Positions 19,065 through 26,069 of a DNA stretch of 64,000 nucleotides are shown here, piece by piece (within the stretch, counting starts at the first letter, position 1; the number at the start of each line of letters is the position of its first letter). Under the pieces are notes generated by a model that was not told the origin of the DNA, searched no databases, and saw only the letters and a list, made by a program, of their open reading frames with translations. Where the stretch lies: assembly GCF_000253255.1 (NCBI RefSeq), contig NC_015580.1, positions 589,001 to 653,000 on the forward strand, in the 5' to 3' direction. The position numbers and the translations under genes are program-made. Origin of the DNA: Novosphingobium sp. PP1Y. GTDB taxonomy: Bacteria > Pseudomonadota > Alphaproteobacteria > Sphingomonadales > Sphingomonadaceae.

Positions 19065-19139
19065 CCTATCCCTCCTTGTTGCTTGTGCGCCGAGTTCAGG
19101 TGCCGGTAGTCGACCTGGTGCCCCCGGACGTCGACGGTC

Positions 19140-19147
19140 AGCCTAGT
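19140..19147 (-). promoter_or_regulatory. Candidate -10 of the PQQ dehydrogenase promoter
   Basis: ACTAGGCT begins exactly 19 bases after the CAAT of site D. The matching GATAGGCT occurs at the same 19-base spacing after site B. The shared spacing suggests a promoter element; no transcript start is known. Confidence 0.35.
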
Positions 19148-19163
19148 CGTTGGAGAGGGGCGG

Positions 19164-19179
19164 ACAATTGAACCTTGGG
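19164..19179 (-). promoter_or_regulatory. Site D: CCAARGTNCAATW element upstream of PQQ dehydrogenase
   Basis: CCCAAGGTTCAATTGT on the minus strand, 100 bases upstream of the dehydrogenase ATG and pointing toward it. It gives the dehydrogenase (and probably the regulator) its own promoter, separate from the cytochrome operon upstream, which ends at a hairpin. Confidence 0.7.
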
Positions 19180-19286
19180 ACAAGACGGGAGGAGTATGCG
19201 CATCTTCGGGAAGCTGTCGCAGGGCGCGCGGCAAGGGCGGCCAGAAGCGGGCGGGTCGCGCGGATGTCGGGGAAGGATGCGGTTCG

Positions 19287-19314
19287 GGGGACGCCGGTCG
19301 CAGTCGGCGTCCCC
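19287..19314 (-). terminator. Hairpin after the periplasmic binding-protein gene
   Basis: Perfect ten-base arms GGGGACGCCG and CGGCGTCCCC around an eight-base loop, 12 bases downstream of the stop. It separates the cytochrome/binding-protein operon from the dehydrogenase unit. No T-run follows on the minus strand. Confidence 0.55.
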
Positions 19315-19325
19315 GTCCCCCTGGT

Positions 19326-20219
19326 TCACGAAGCGGAGGGCTGGGCGGCAAGAGCCGGCTGCCACTCGACCCCGTGTCGAGCGAAGATCGTCTTCATCCG
19401 GCCGTCTGCGGCCATGGCCATGATCTCTTCCTCGAGGACGAAGCCGAGCGAGCGGCTGTTTTCCTTGACCGCGATGCCGATGTCCCATCCCGGCGAAAGC
19501 ATCGCGGGCAGCGGTCCCTTGCGCTTGCGGATCGCGGCATCGGGATGGTCGGCAAGCACGGCCTCGATCTGCGCGCGACTGGCGACGGCGAAGTCGGCCT
19601 TGTCCTCGCCCAGCGCCGCGACCGCGGCATAGCCGCTCGGCAGGTGGGTCACGTCCCTGGCAAGAATGCCGCCGAAGCTGCCCAGCAGGTAGAAGTCGGG
19701 GATCGAATCCAGTTCGGCCGCCAGTCGCCTGCCGCGCATCTGGACGGGTGGGGCCTCGCAATCGCCGATATCGGCCGCGCAGGCCGCGCCGAAGCTCTCG
19801 CGGTAATAGGGTGCGAGGAACACGACGTTGTCCTCCTGCGCCATGATCTGGCGGTCGAACGGCACGTGCAGCATCACGTCGCAGCGCTGGAAGCCCAGCA
19901 GGCCGCCGCGCCATACGACGTTGCGCAAGTCGTCCGACAGCTCCTCGTCGGCCGGGAACAGCGCGATGTCGGCGCGCACGCCAAGATGTTCGGCCAATGC
20001 GCGGGCAAGCTCGACATCGATCCCCGAGGGCGTGCCGTCCCGGTCCCACGACCATGGCCGGTTGTCGGCATAGAGCCCGACGCGCAGCACGCCCAGTTCG
20101 CGGACTTTCTCCAGCGGGGCGGCGAGCAGCGGTGCCGGGCGCAGGGCGGCAGGCAGGGCGAGCGCGCCGAGCGCGCCCGCCAGCCCGGTCAGGAACGACC
20201 TGCGGCTATCGCCTGCCAC
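19326..20219 (-). CDS. Periplasmic substrate-binding-like protein (XoxJ/MxaJ-like)
   Basis: A 297-residue SBP-bac-3-type protein exported by a twin-arginine-like signal (SRRSFLTG, cleavage near residue 34). The ELGVLRVGLYADNRPWSW start and SGIDVELARALA are typical of periplasmic binding folds. No transporter genes are nearby. In PQQ alcohol and XoxF clusters such proteins (XoxJ, MxaJ) are thought to help maturation or activation of the dehydrogenase, which fits here. It lies three bases after the cytochrome c-550 gene. Confidence 0.85.
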   Translation of the reverse strand: MAGDSRRSFLTGLAGALGALALPAALRPAPLLAAPLEKVRELGVLRVGLYADNRPWSWDRDGTPSGIDVELARALAEHLGVRADIALFPADEELSDDLRNVVWRGGLLGFQRCDVMLHVPFDRQIMAQEDNVVFLAPYYRESFGAACAADIGDCEAPPVQMRGRRLAAELDSIPDFYLLGSFGGILARDVTHLPSGYAAVAALGEDKADFAVASRAQIEAVLADHPDAAIRKRKGPLPAMLSPGWDIGIAVKENSRSLGFVLEEEIMAMAADGRMKTIFARHGVEWQPALAAQPSAS

Positions 20220-20222
20220 CTC

Positions 20223-20666
20223 TCAGTCCTCGGTGTGCTGGGTTTCCAGCCAGGCGCGGATCGCCCAACCGGCCTTTTGCCCCAGCACATCGCCGAAGGG
20301 CGGCATGTAGACCTTGCCGTCGTGGCTGGAGCCGTGGCGGAAGCGTTCGACGAACCATTCGTCTCCCGATGCGCCCAGTTCGAGATAGCGCAGGTCCGGC
20401 GCGATACCGCCGGAAATCGCCTGCAGGCCGTGGCAGCGCGCGCAGTTCTGGCCATAGGCGGATTCGCCGATCTCGATGGCCTTCCGGTTGCCGGTATAGG
20501 GGTTCTCTTCGAGCCAGTGGTCGTTGCCACCCTCGATATCGGGCAGGGCGCTGGTGTCGACCGCCTGCGGCGTCACGTTGCCGTGCGCATGGAGGTTGCC
20601 GGCGATGGAGAGGGAAGCGATGGCTGCCGCGCCAAGCAGGGCCGAGCGGCCGATTGTCAGTTTCAT
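20223..20666 (-). CDS. pedF: Cytochrome c-550, PedF type
   Basis: Periplasmic electron acceptor of the PQQ alcohol dehydrogenase. The 147-residue precursor has a signal peptide to about residue 28, one heme site CARCH (75-79) and a distal methionine in KVYMPPFGD. The conserved block LEENPYTGNRKAIEIG before the heme and the C-terminal AIRAWLETQ match the PedF/ExaB-associated c-550 family. First gene of a leftward operon with the binding protein; site B' lies 101 bases upstream. Confidence 0.9.
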   Translation of the reverse strand: MKLTIGRSALLGAAAIASLSIAGNLHAHGNVTPQAVDTSALPDIEGGNDHWLEENPYTGNRKAIEIGESAYGQNCARCHGLQAISGGIAPDLRYLELGASGDEWFVERFRHGSSHDGKVYMPPFGDVLGQKAGWAIRAWLETQHTED

Positions 20667-20766
20667 GGTCAGTCATCCTCTGCGACTTGCGGCCTTGCGA
20701 CTTCGGATTGCCTCCGGTTGCCGCCGCCTTGTTGCCGTTCTGGATAACCGAGAGCCGCGCGCCGCC

Positions 20767-20782
20767 CCAATTGGACTATGGT
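20767..20782 (-). promoter_or_regulatory. Site B': CCAARGTNCAATW element upstream of cytochrome c-550
   Basis: ACCATAGTCCAATTGG on the minus strand, pointing to the cytochrome gene. It is the most divergent copy (T for the second A) and lies only five bases from the opposite-facing site B, forming a back-to-back divergent control region. Confidence 0.6.
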
Positions 20783-20787
20783 ACCAG

Positions 20788-20803
20788 ACCAAGGTGCAAT
20801 TCC
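20788..20803 (+). promoter_or_regulatory. Site B: CCAARGTNCAATW element upstream of the beta-propeller gene
   Basis: ACCAAGGTGCAATTCC, 31 bases from the ATG of the beta-propeller gene. GATAGGCT follows at 20820-20827, 19 bases after CAAT, the same distance as in site D. The short distance to the start codon means the element must lie very close to, or be part of, the promoter. Confidence 0.7.
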
Positions 20804-20834
20804 CTGCGGGCGGGCACGTGATAGGCTTGCCGTC

Positions 20835-21836
20835 ATGGAGAGATGCCTGAACCGGATCGCGCTGGTCGCTTGCGCCGCGCTCTCGCCGCTCGTTTGCGCC
20901 GCACCCGCACTTGCCGGGGACCAAAGCGCCGCGACCAGGGCCTACGTCAGCAATGAGCGTTCCTCGACGGTCACTGTTGTCGACCTCGTTAGCGGCAAAG
21001 CCGTAGCGAACTGGCCGGTGGGCCATCGCCCGCGCGGCATCGCGCTCACCCGCGACGGCAAGTACCTGCTTGTCTGCGCCAGTGCCGACAACGCCGTGGA
21101 AATGCGCGATCCGCAGACCGGGGCGCTCGTCTCGGTCCTGCCCTCGGGAGCCGATCCGGAGCAGTTCTTCGCCTCGCACGACGGGAGGCTGCTGTTCATT
21201 GCCAACGAGGACGACGGCGCGGCCACTGCGGTCGATCTCGCCAAAGGTCGCCTTGCCTGGCAGGTTTCGGTCGGGGAAGAGCCGGAAGGGATCGCCGAAA
21301 GCCCCGATGGCAAATGGCTGCTCGTCACCAGTGAGGAGGACGCGACCGTCGCCTGGATCGACCTCGCCACGCGCGAAGTGGTCGAGGAAATGGAGACGCA
21401 GACCCGGCCGCGCCACGTCGAATTCACGCCCGACGGCGCCCATGTGTGGGTGGCCGCGGAAATGGCGGGTGTCGTCCAGATCGCCGATGTCGCGAGCCGC
21501 TCGGTAATCGCGACCATCGCCTTCGCCCCGCCCGGCGTGCCGGCATACAAGGTCATGCCCTGCGGCATCCGCTTCACGCCCGATGGCCGCACCGCCGTCG
21601 TCGCATTGGGGCGGGCCAATGCTGTGGCGGTGATCGACGTCGTCAGCCGCGAGGTGCGCGGCTACATCGCCGTGGGCGAGAGGCCCTGGCACCTGGCGAT
21701 CCTGCCCGGCGGCAAGCGTGCACTCGTCGCCAATGGCGGCAGCGACGACCTTTCGGTGGTCGACCTCGAGGCACTGGCAGTCACGGCGACGATCCCCGCG
21801 GGCGAAGGACCTTGGGGCGTCGCGATCGGCCATTAG
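20835..21836 (+). CDS. PQQ-associated YVTN beta-propeller protein
   Basis: A 333-residue periplasmic protein with signal peptide (to about residue 29, ALAGD) and repeated propeller blades marked by RAYVSNERSSTVTVVDL, LLFIANEDDG, VWVAAEMAG and ALVANGGSDDLSVVDL. It matches the family linked to PQQ-dependent catabolism clusters. The function is unproven; a role in dehydrogenase assembly or electron transfer is inferred. The internal ATG is chosen because the signal peptide starts there and site B lies just upstream. Confidence 0.88.
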   Translation: MERCLNRIALVACAALSPLVCAAPALAGDQSAATRAYVSNERSSTVTVVDLVSGKAVANWPVGHRPRGIALTRDGKYLLVCASADNAVEMRDPQTGALVSVLPSGADPEQFFASHDGRLLFIANEDDGAATAVDLAKGRLAWQVSVGEEPEGIAESPDGKWLLVTSEEDATVAWIDLATREVVEEMETQTRPRHVEFTPDGAHVWVAAEMAGVVQIADVASRSVIATIAFAPPGVPAYKVMPCGIRFTPDGRTAVVALGRANAVAVIDVVSREVRGYIAVGERPWHLAILPGGKRALVANGGSDDLSVVDLEALAVTATIPAGEGPWGVAIGH

Positions 21837-21857
21837 CCCTCGTTCCAAAGTACAGGA

Positions 21858-21873
21858 ACCAAAGTCCAATACC
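21858..21873 (+). promoter_or_regulatory. Site C: CCAARGTNCAATW element upstream of porin
   Basis: ACCAAAGTCCAATACC, 78 bases before the porin ATG. A second partial copy, TCCAAAGTACAGG, starts 14 bases earlier (21844), so CCAAAGT is repeated in tandem. The tandem arrangement would suit dimeric LuxR-type binding. Confidence 0.7.
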
Positions 21874-21950
21874 CGCCGGGGCACTCCCGGCCCATCATCT
21901 TCCCCAGTCGCAGGAATAGTCGACACCATCTTACCGAAGGGGGAAGGATA

Positions 21951-23351
21951 ATGATCTCCAGGATCATTCTACGTGGCTCTGCCGCGCTGGGGGCACTCGC
22001 CCTGGCAAGCGCGCCGGCATATGCCGGAACGGGCGAAACGCTGCTCAAGCGCCTTCATGAAAAAGGCATCCTGAGCGATGACGAATACGCCGAATTGCTG
22101 GCCGAGGAACAGGCGCAAGCGGCTCCGCCGTCCAGCGCCGCACCGATGGAAAGGGCACAGGAAACGCTCGATTCCAGCCGTATGGTGCGCATGACCGAAA
22201 GCGGCATCGGCATGGAAGTCGGCCCCGCCACGATCAGGTTCTCCGGCTCGGTCAACGGCTTTTATGTCCACGACAATCCGGACACGCCCTCGGCCACGAC
22301 CAGCGTGGTGGGCGGCATCGCCAGTGTCGGCACCCGCAATTCCAGCGCGGTGCGAAACGGTCTGCTGCCCGGCTACCTGACCGTTTCGGTCTCGACCAAG
22401 CAGGAGGGCTGGGACATCGGCGCCTTCTTCGGTCTCTATCCCGGCATCAATTCGACTGCCTGGGGGGCGCTGGGCGCAAACAACGGGGGCCAGCCGACGG
22501 CGCTGGCGACGGCGGGTATCGATGCCCGCCAGACCTACCTGACATTCGGCAAGCCCGGGCTGGGCACGATCAAGATCGGCCGCGATATCGGCCTCTTTGC
22601 CTCGGAAGGCATCCTCAACGACATAACGCTGTTGTCCTCGGGCACGCCGGGCAACAACGTCGCACCGGGCAATACGACGCTGGGCCGCATCGGCGTGGGC
22701 TACATCTACACCGATTTCCAGCCGCAGATCACGTATACCAGCCCCAAGTTCTCGGGTTTCCAGGCCTCGGTCGGCGTCTTCCAGCCGCTCGATTCCCTGA
22801 CCGGTCCGGCGCAGAGCAATGCCAGTCCGGGCGTGCAGGGCAAGCTGACTTATGACGGCAAGCTCGGCGGTATCGGCACCCGGTTCTGGGTCTCCGGCGT
22901 CAGCCAGAAGCACGACATCGCGGCAGGCGGCAGCTACACAGGCAAGGGGCTGGACCTGGGCGGCAAGGTCACGGCGGGACCGATTGCGGTGACCGGTTAC
23001 TACTATACCGCCAGGGGCCTTGGCACGACGGTCTTCGGCCTCTTCGATACCGACGCCTTGGGCAATCCGCGCAAGAGCGACGGCTTCTATGCCCAGGCTC
23101 TCGCTACTTTCGGCAAGATCGGAGTCGGTGCCAGCTACGGCGAAAGCTCGCTGCACCATGCCAATGCGGCCGACGTGCTGGCCAATCCCGATCTGGTCAA
23201 GACCAACTCCAGCTATGTCGGACAGCTTCGCTACGGCCTGACGAGCTGGGTCACGCTTATCGGCGAATACGTTCACTCGAAGGCCAGGGCCCACAGCGGC
23301 AACGCGGCCGAGAGCGATGCCATGGCGCTGGGCGGGATCCTCTTCTTCTGA
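21951..23351 (+). CDS. Outer-membrane porin-like protein
   Basis: A 466-residue precursor with signal peptide (residues 1-25, APAYAG), a short coiled segment (LLKRLHEKGILSDDEYAELLAEE) as in many alphaproteobacterial porins, then a beta-barrel of about 16 predicted strands ending in a C-terminal phenylalanine (GGILFF). GGGGGAAGG before the ATG is a good ribosome site. Site C upstream makes it part of the alcohol regulon; it probably lets alcohols or related solutes across the outer membrane. Confidence 0.85.
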   Translation: MISRIILRGSAALGALALASAPAYAGTGETLLKRLHEKGILSDDEYAELLAEEQAQAAPPSSAAPMERAQETLDSSRMVRMTESGIGMEVGPATIRFSGSVNGFYVHDNPDTPSATTSVVGGIASVGTRNSSAVRNGLLPGYLTVSVSTKQEGWDIGAFFGLYPGINSTAWGALGANNGGQPTALATAGIDARQTYLTFGKPGLGTIKIGRDIGLFASEGILNDITLLSSGTPGNNVAPGNTTLGRIGVGYIYTDFQPQITYTSPKFSGFQASVGVFQPLDSLTGPAQSNASPGVQGKLTYDGKLGGIGTRFWVSGVSQKHDIAAGGSYTGKGLDLGGKVTAGPIAVTGYYYTARGLGTTVFGLFDTDALGNPRKSDGFYAQALATFGKIGVGASYGESSLHHANAADVLANPDLVKTNSSYVGQLRYGLTSWVTLIGEYVHSKARAHSGNAAESDAMALGGILFF

Positions 23352-23363
23352 GGCGCTTCCCGA

Positions 23364-23450
23364 CCCCGTGCGGCGTGCTTCCCCGCCGCACGGGGCATCC
23401 CGGCAGTCCCGCCTCCTACCGGGGCTGCCGGGATCTCCGGCTCCCTTTTT
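23364..23450 (+). terminator. Double hairpin terminator after the porin gene
   Basis: Two consecutive perfect hairpins: CCCCGTGCGGCG/CGCCGCACGGGG (23364-23395, eight-base loop) and ATCCCGGCAG/CTGCCGGGAT (23397-23434). A five-base T-run follows at 23446-23450. It ends the porin transcript, so the TonB receptor needs its own promoter. Confidence 0.75.
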
Positions 23451-23477
23451 CGTCACCCGTAGGCAGGTCGCAGAGAT

Positions 23478-25523
23478 ATGGATGACTTTCGTTTCCCGGG
23501 TGCCATGCGTGGCCCATTCACCATCACCGCCACGGCGCTTGCGCTGGCCTTGCTGTCCCCGGGCCTCGCGCAGGCCGAGGAGGCCGCCGATGCGGGCGAA
23601 ATTCTCGTCACCGGGCGCGGGCTTGAGGAAACCCCGGGGACGCCCGCCTATTCCACGGTAGAGATCGAGCGGAAGGAGATCCTCTCTGCGCCGTCCGGCC
23701 GGATCGAGGACGTGCTGACCTCGGTCGCAGGTTTCCAGCAGTTCCGCCGTTCCGACAGCCGATCGTCCAATCCTTCGGCGCAGGGCGTGACCTTGCGGGC
23801 GCTGGGCGGCAATGCCTCTAGCCGCGCACTGGTCCTGCTCGACGGGGTGCCGATGGCCGATCCCTTCTTCGGCTACATTCCGCTTCCCGCCCTGGCTCCC
23901 GACCGCCTGGGCCGTATCCGGGTTACGCGCGGCGGCGGTTCCGGTCCCTTCGGTTCGGGCGCGCTCTCGGGCACGATCGAGCTGGATAGCGCCGCGACCG
24001 AGGATCTCGGCCTGGTCTCGGGCAGCATCATCGCCAACCAGCGCGGCGAAACCGAGGCGAGCGCCTCGATCGCGCCGCAACTGGGATCGGGATTCGTCGT
24101 CGCCAGCGGGCGCTGGGATCGCGGCAAGGGCTTCTGGACCACGCCGGGTGACGAGCGCGTTCCCGCTTCTGCCCGTGCGCGCTTCGATTCATGGTCGGCC
24201 AGTCTGCGTGCGATCGCACCGCTTGCGGGCGACGTGGAACTGCAGGCCCGCGGCCTCGTCTTCGGGGACCGCCGCAGCCTGCGCTTCCGGGGCGCGGACA
24301 GTGCAACCGAAGGGCAGGATGCCAGCCTGCGTCTTGTCGGTCGGGGTGGCTGGAAGTTCGATGCGCTGGTCTATGTCCAGGCCCGCAACTTCAGCAATGT
24401 CGTCGTCAGCTCGACACGCTTCGTGCCGGTGCTCGACCAGTACAAGACGCCCGCGACCGGGATCGGCGGCAAGTTCGAACTGCGCCCGCCGCTGGGCGAG
24501 GCCCATGTGCTGCGGCTCGGTACCGACTGGCGGCGCACTTCGGGGACCATGCAGGAAGCGGCGATAAGTGCCTTTACCGGCAAGATCGCCGCGCGCCGAC
24601 GGGCCGGTGGGCACAATACCGTCCTCGGATTCTTCGCCGAGGACGACTGGACGCTGGGGCCGGTCGTTCTCACCGGCGGCCTGCGCGGGGACAGGACGGT
24701 CATTGCAGGCGGGTATTTCACCGAGAGAAGCCCCGATGGCCTTGCCGTCAGCGACGAGCGCTACCCGGACCGGGCCGACTGGACATTGAGCTACCGCGCC
24801 GGCGTGCTGCTCCATGCAAGCGAGACCGTTGCGCTGCGCGCCTCGGCCTACAGCGGGCTGCGCCTGCCAACGCTCAACGAACTCTACCGGCCCTTCACCG
24901 TCTTCCCGGTCGTCACCCTCGCCAATGCCGCCCTGCGCAACGAGAAGCTCGAAGGTTACGAGGCCGGGGTCGATTTCACTGCGTCACCGGGTCTGAAACT
25001 CTCTTTGACGGCGTTTGAAAATCGCATCGAGAATGCCATTGCCAACGTCACCATCGCCGCCAACCTGCGTCAGCGCCGTAATCTACCGGAAATCCGTTCG
25101 CGCGGGATCGAGGCCGCAGCGCACTTCGCGACCGGTCCGGTCAGGCTCGACGCCACGCTGGCATGGAACGATGCGAAGGTCCACGGCTCCGGGATTTCCG
25201 GGGATCTCGACGGCATGCGCCCGGCGCAGACACCGAGTCTTGCAGCCAGCGCGACCCTCGCATTCGTACCCGCCGACAGGTGGAGCATGGCGCTGACCCT
25301 GCGCCATGTCGGTGCGCAATTCGAAGACGACCTGCAGACCGACGTCCTTCCTGCGGCCACGACGCTCGATGCCCTCGTGGAAATCCCTCTCGGCGCGCGT
25401 GCCTCATTGATCCTGCGCGGCGAAAACCTGTTTGACGAGAAGATCATAACCCGTAACTCTGGCGGTTCGTTGGACCTAGGCGTGCCCCGCACGCTGTGGG
25501 CCGGGTTTCGCTGGGGTCTGTGA
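23478..25523 (+). CDS. TonB-dependent outer-membrane receptor (681 aa)
   Basis: Outer-membrane transporter energised by TonB. Signal peptide (cleaved near LAQAEE), plug domain with LVTGRGLEETPG, RIEDVLTSVAGF and VLLDGVPMADPFFG, and a 22-strand barrel ending NLFDEKIITRNSG and FRWGL. The substrate is unknown. The place next to a lanthanide-type PQQ dehydrogenase suggests uptake of PQQ or a metal chelate, which is inference. An alternative ATG nine codons later would give a shorter signal peptide. No motif copy lies upstream. Confidence 0.88.
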   Translation: MDDFRFPGAMRGPFTITATALALALLSPGLAQAEEAADAGEILVTGRGLEETPGTPAYSTVEIERKEILSAPSGRIEDVLTSVAGFQQFRRSDSRSSNPSAQGVTLRALGGNASSRALVLLDGVPMADPFFGYIPLPALAPDRLGRIRVTRGGGSGPFGSGALSGTIELDSAATEDLGLVSGSIIANQRGETEASASIAPQLGSGFVVASGRWDRGKGFWTTPGDERVPASARARFDSWSASLRAIAPLAGDVELQARGLVFGDRRSLRFRGADSATEGQDASLRLVGRGGWKFDALVYVQARNFSNVVVSSTRFVPVLDQYKTPATGIGGKFELRPPLGEAHVLRLGTDWRRTSGTMQEAAISAFTGKIAARRRAGGHNTVLGFFAEDDWTLGPVVLTGGLRGDRTVIAGGYFTERSPDGLAVSDERYPDRADWTLSYRAGVLLHASETVALRASAYSGLRLPTLNELYRPFTVFPVVTLANAALRNEKLEGYEAGVDFTASPGLKLSLTAFENRIENAIANVTIAANLRQRRNLPEIRSRGIEAAAHFATGPVRLDATLAWNDAKVHGSGISGDLDGMRPAQTPSLAASATLAFVPADRWSMALTLRHVGAQFEDDLQTDVLPAATTLDALVEIPLGARASLILRGENLFDEKIITRNSGGSLDLGVPRTLWAGFRWGL

Positions 25524-25550
25524 TCCGGACCCTGATCATGAGGGCATTTG

Positions 25551-26069
25551 ATGACGGTCGAGAAGTACAATCTGGGGGCCCGTTGGTTCCACTGGACCCT
25601 TGCGGTTCTCGTCATTCTCAATCTGGCGTCCGGCCTGCTGCACGAACCGCTGGAGAAAGTCGTCCAGCTTATGACCGTGCACAAGTCGTTCGGCCTGACC
25701 ATCCTGCTGGTCACGATCGGGCGGATCGTCTGGCGCCTGCGCTGGAAAAAGCCCGAGCTGCCCGATCACGTTTCACCGATGGAGCGCATGGTCGCGTCGA
25801 CCACGCATGTGGTGCTCTACGCCCTGATGCTGATCATGCCACTGACCGGCTGGATCTTCTCGTCGGCGGGCAAGTATCCGCTCAGCTACTTCGGCCTGTT
25901 CCTGTGGCCCAAGCTGCCGATCAGCAAGGACGGCCCGCTCGCAGGTCCGGCGCACGAAGGTCACGAGATCCTGGGCTGGGTGATGCTTGCGCTGGTAGTC
26001 CTGCATATCGCCGCCGCCCTGCGCCATCACTTCGTGCTCAAGGACGGTATCCTGCGCCGCATGATGTGA
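25551..26069 (+). CDS. Cytochrome b561 family protein
   Basis: Four-helix inner-membrane diheme cytochrome of 172 residues. Candidate heme histidines are in ARWFHWTLA, TVHKSFGL, TTHVVLYALM and LHIAAALRHHF. It could move electrons between quinol and periplasmic partners. GAGGG before the ATG supports this start; a TTG codon directly precedes it. The stop overlaps the GTG of the next TonB receptor gene (GTGA), and the previous TonB gene ends 27 bases upstream, so the three form an operon. Confidence 0.92.
   Translation: MTVEKYNLGARWFHWTLAVLVILNLASGLLHEPLEKVVQLMTVHKSFGLTILLVTIGRIVWRLRWKKPELPDHVSPMERMVASTTHVVLYALMLIMPLTGWIFSSAGKYPLSYFGLFLWPKLPISKDGPLAGPAHEGHEILGWVMLALVVLHIAAALRHHFVLKDGILRRMM

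Noticed and set aside
21969..24080. Long minus-strand open frame across the porin and TonB genes
   Set aside because: It spans two real plus-strand genes and a double terminator, with shadow-like composition.
22800..26060. Cobalamin riboswitch before the TonB receptors
   Set aside because: No B12-box-like sequence or long structured leader; the gaps before the receptors are 126 bases or less.
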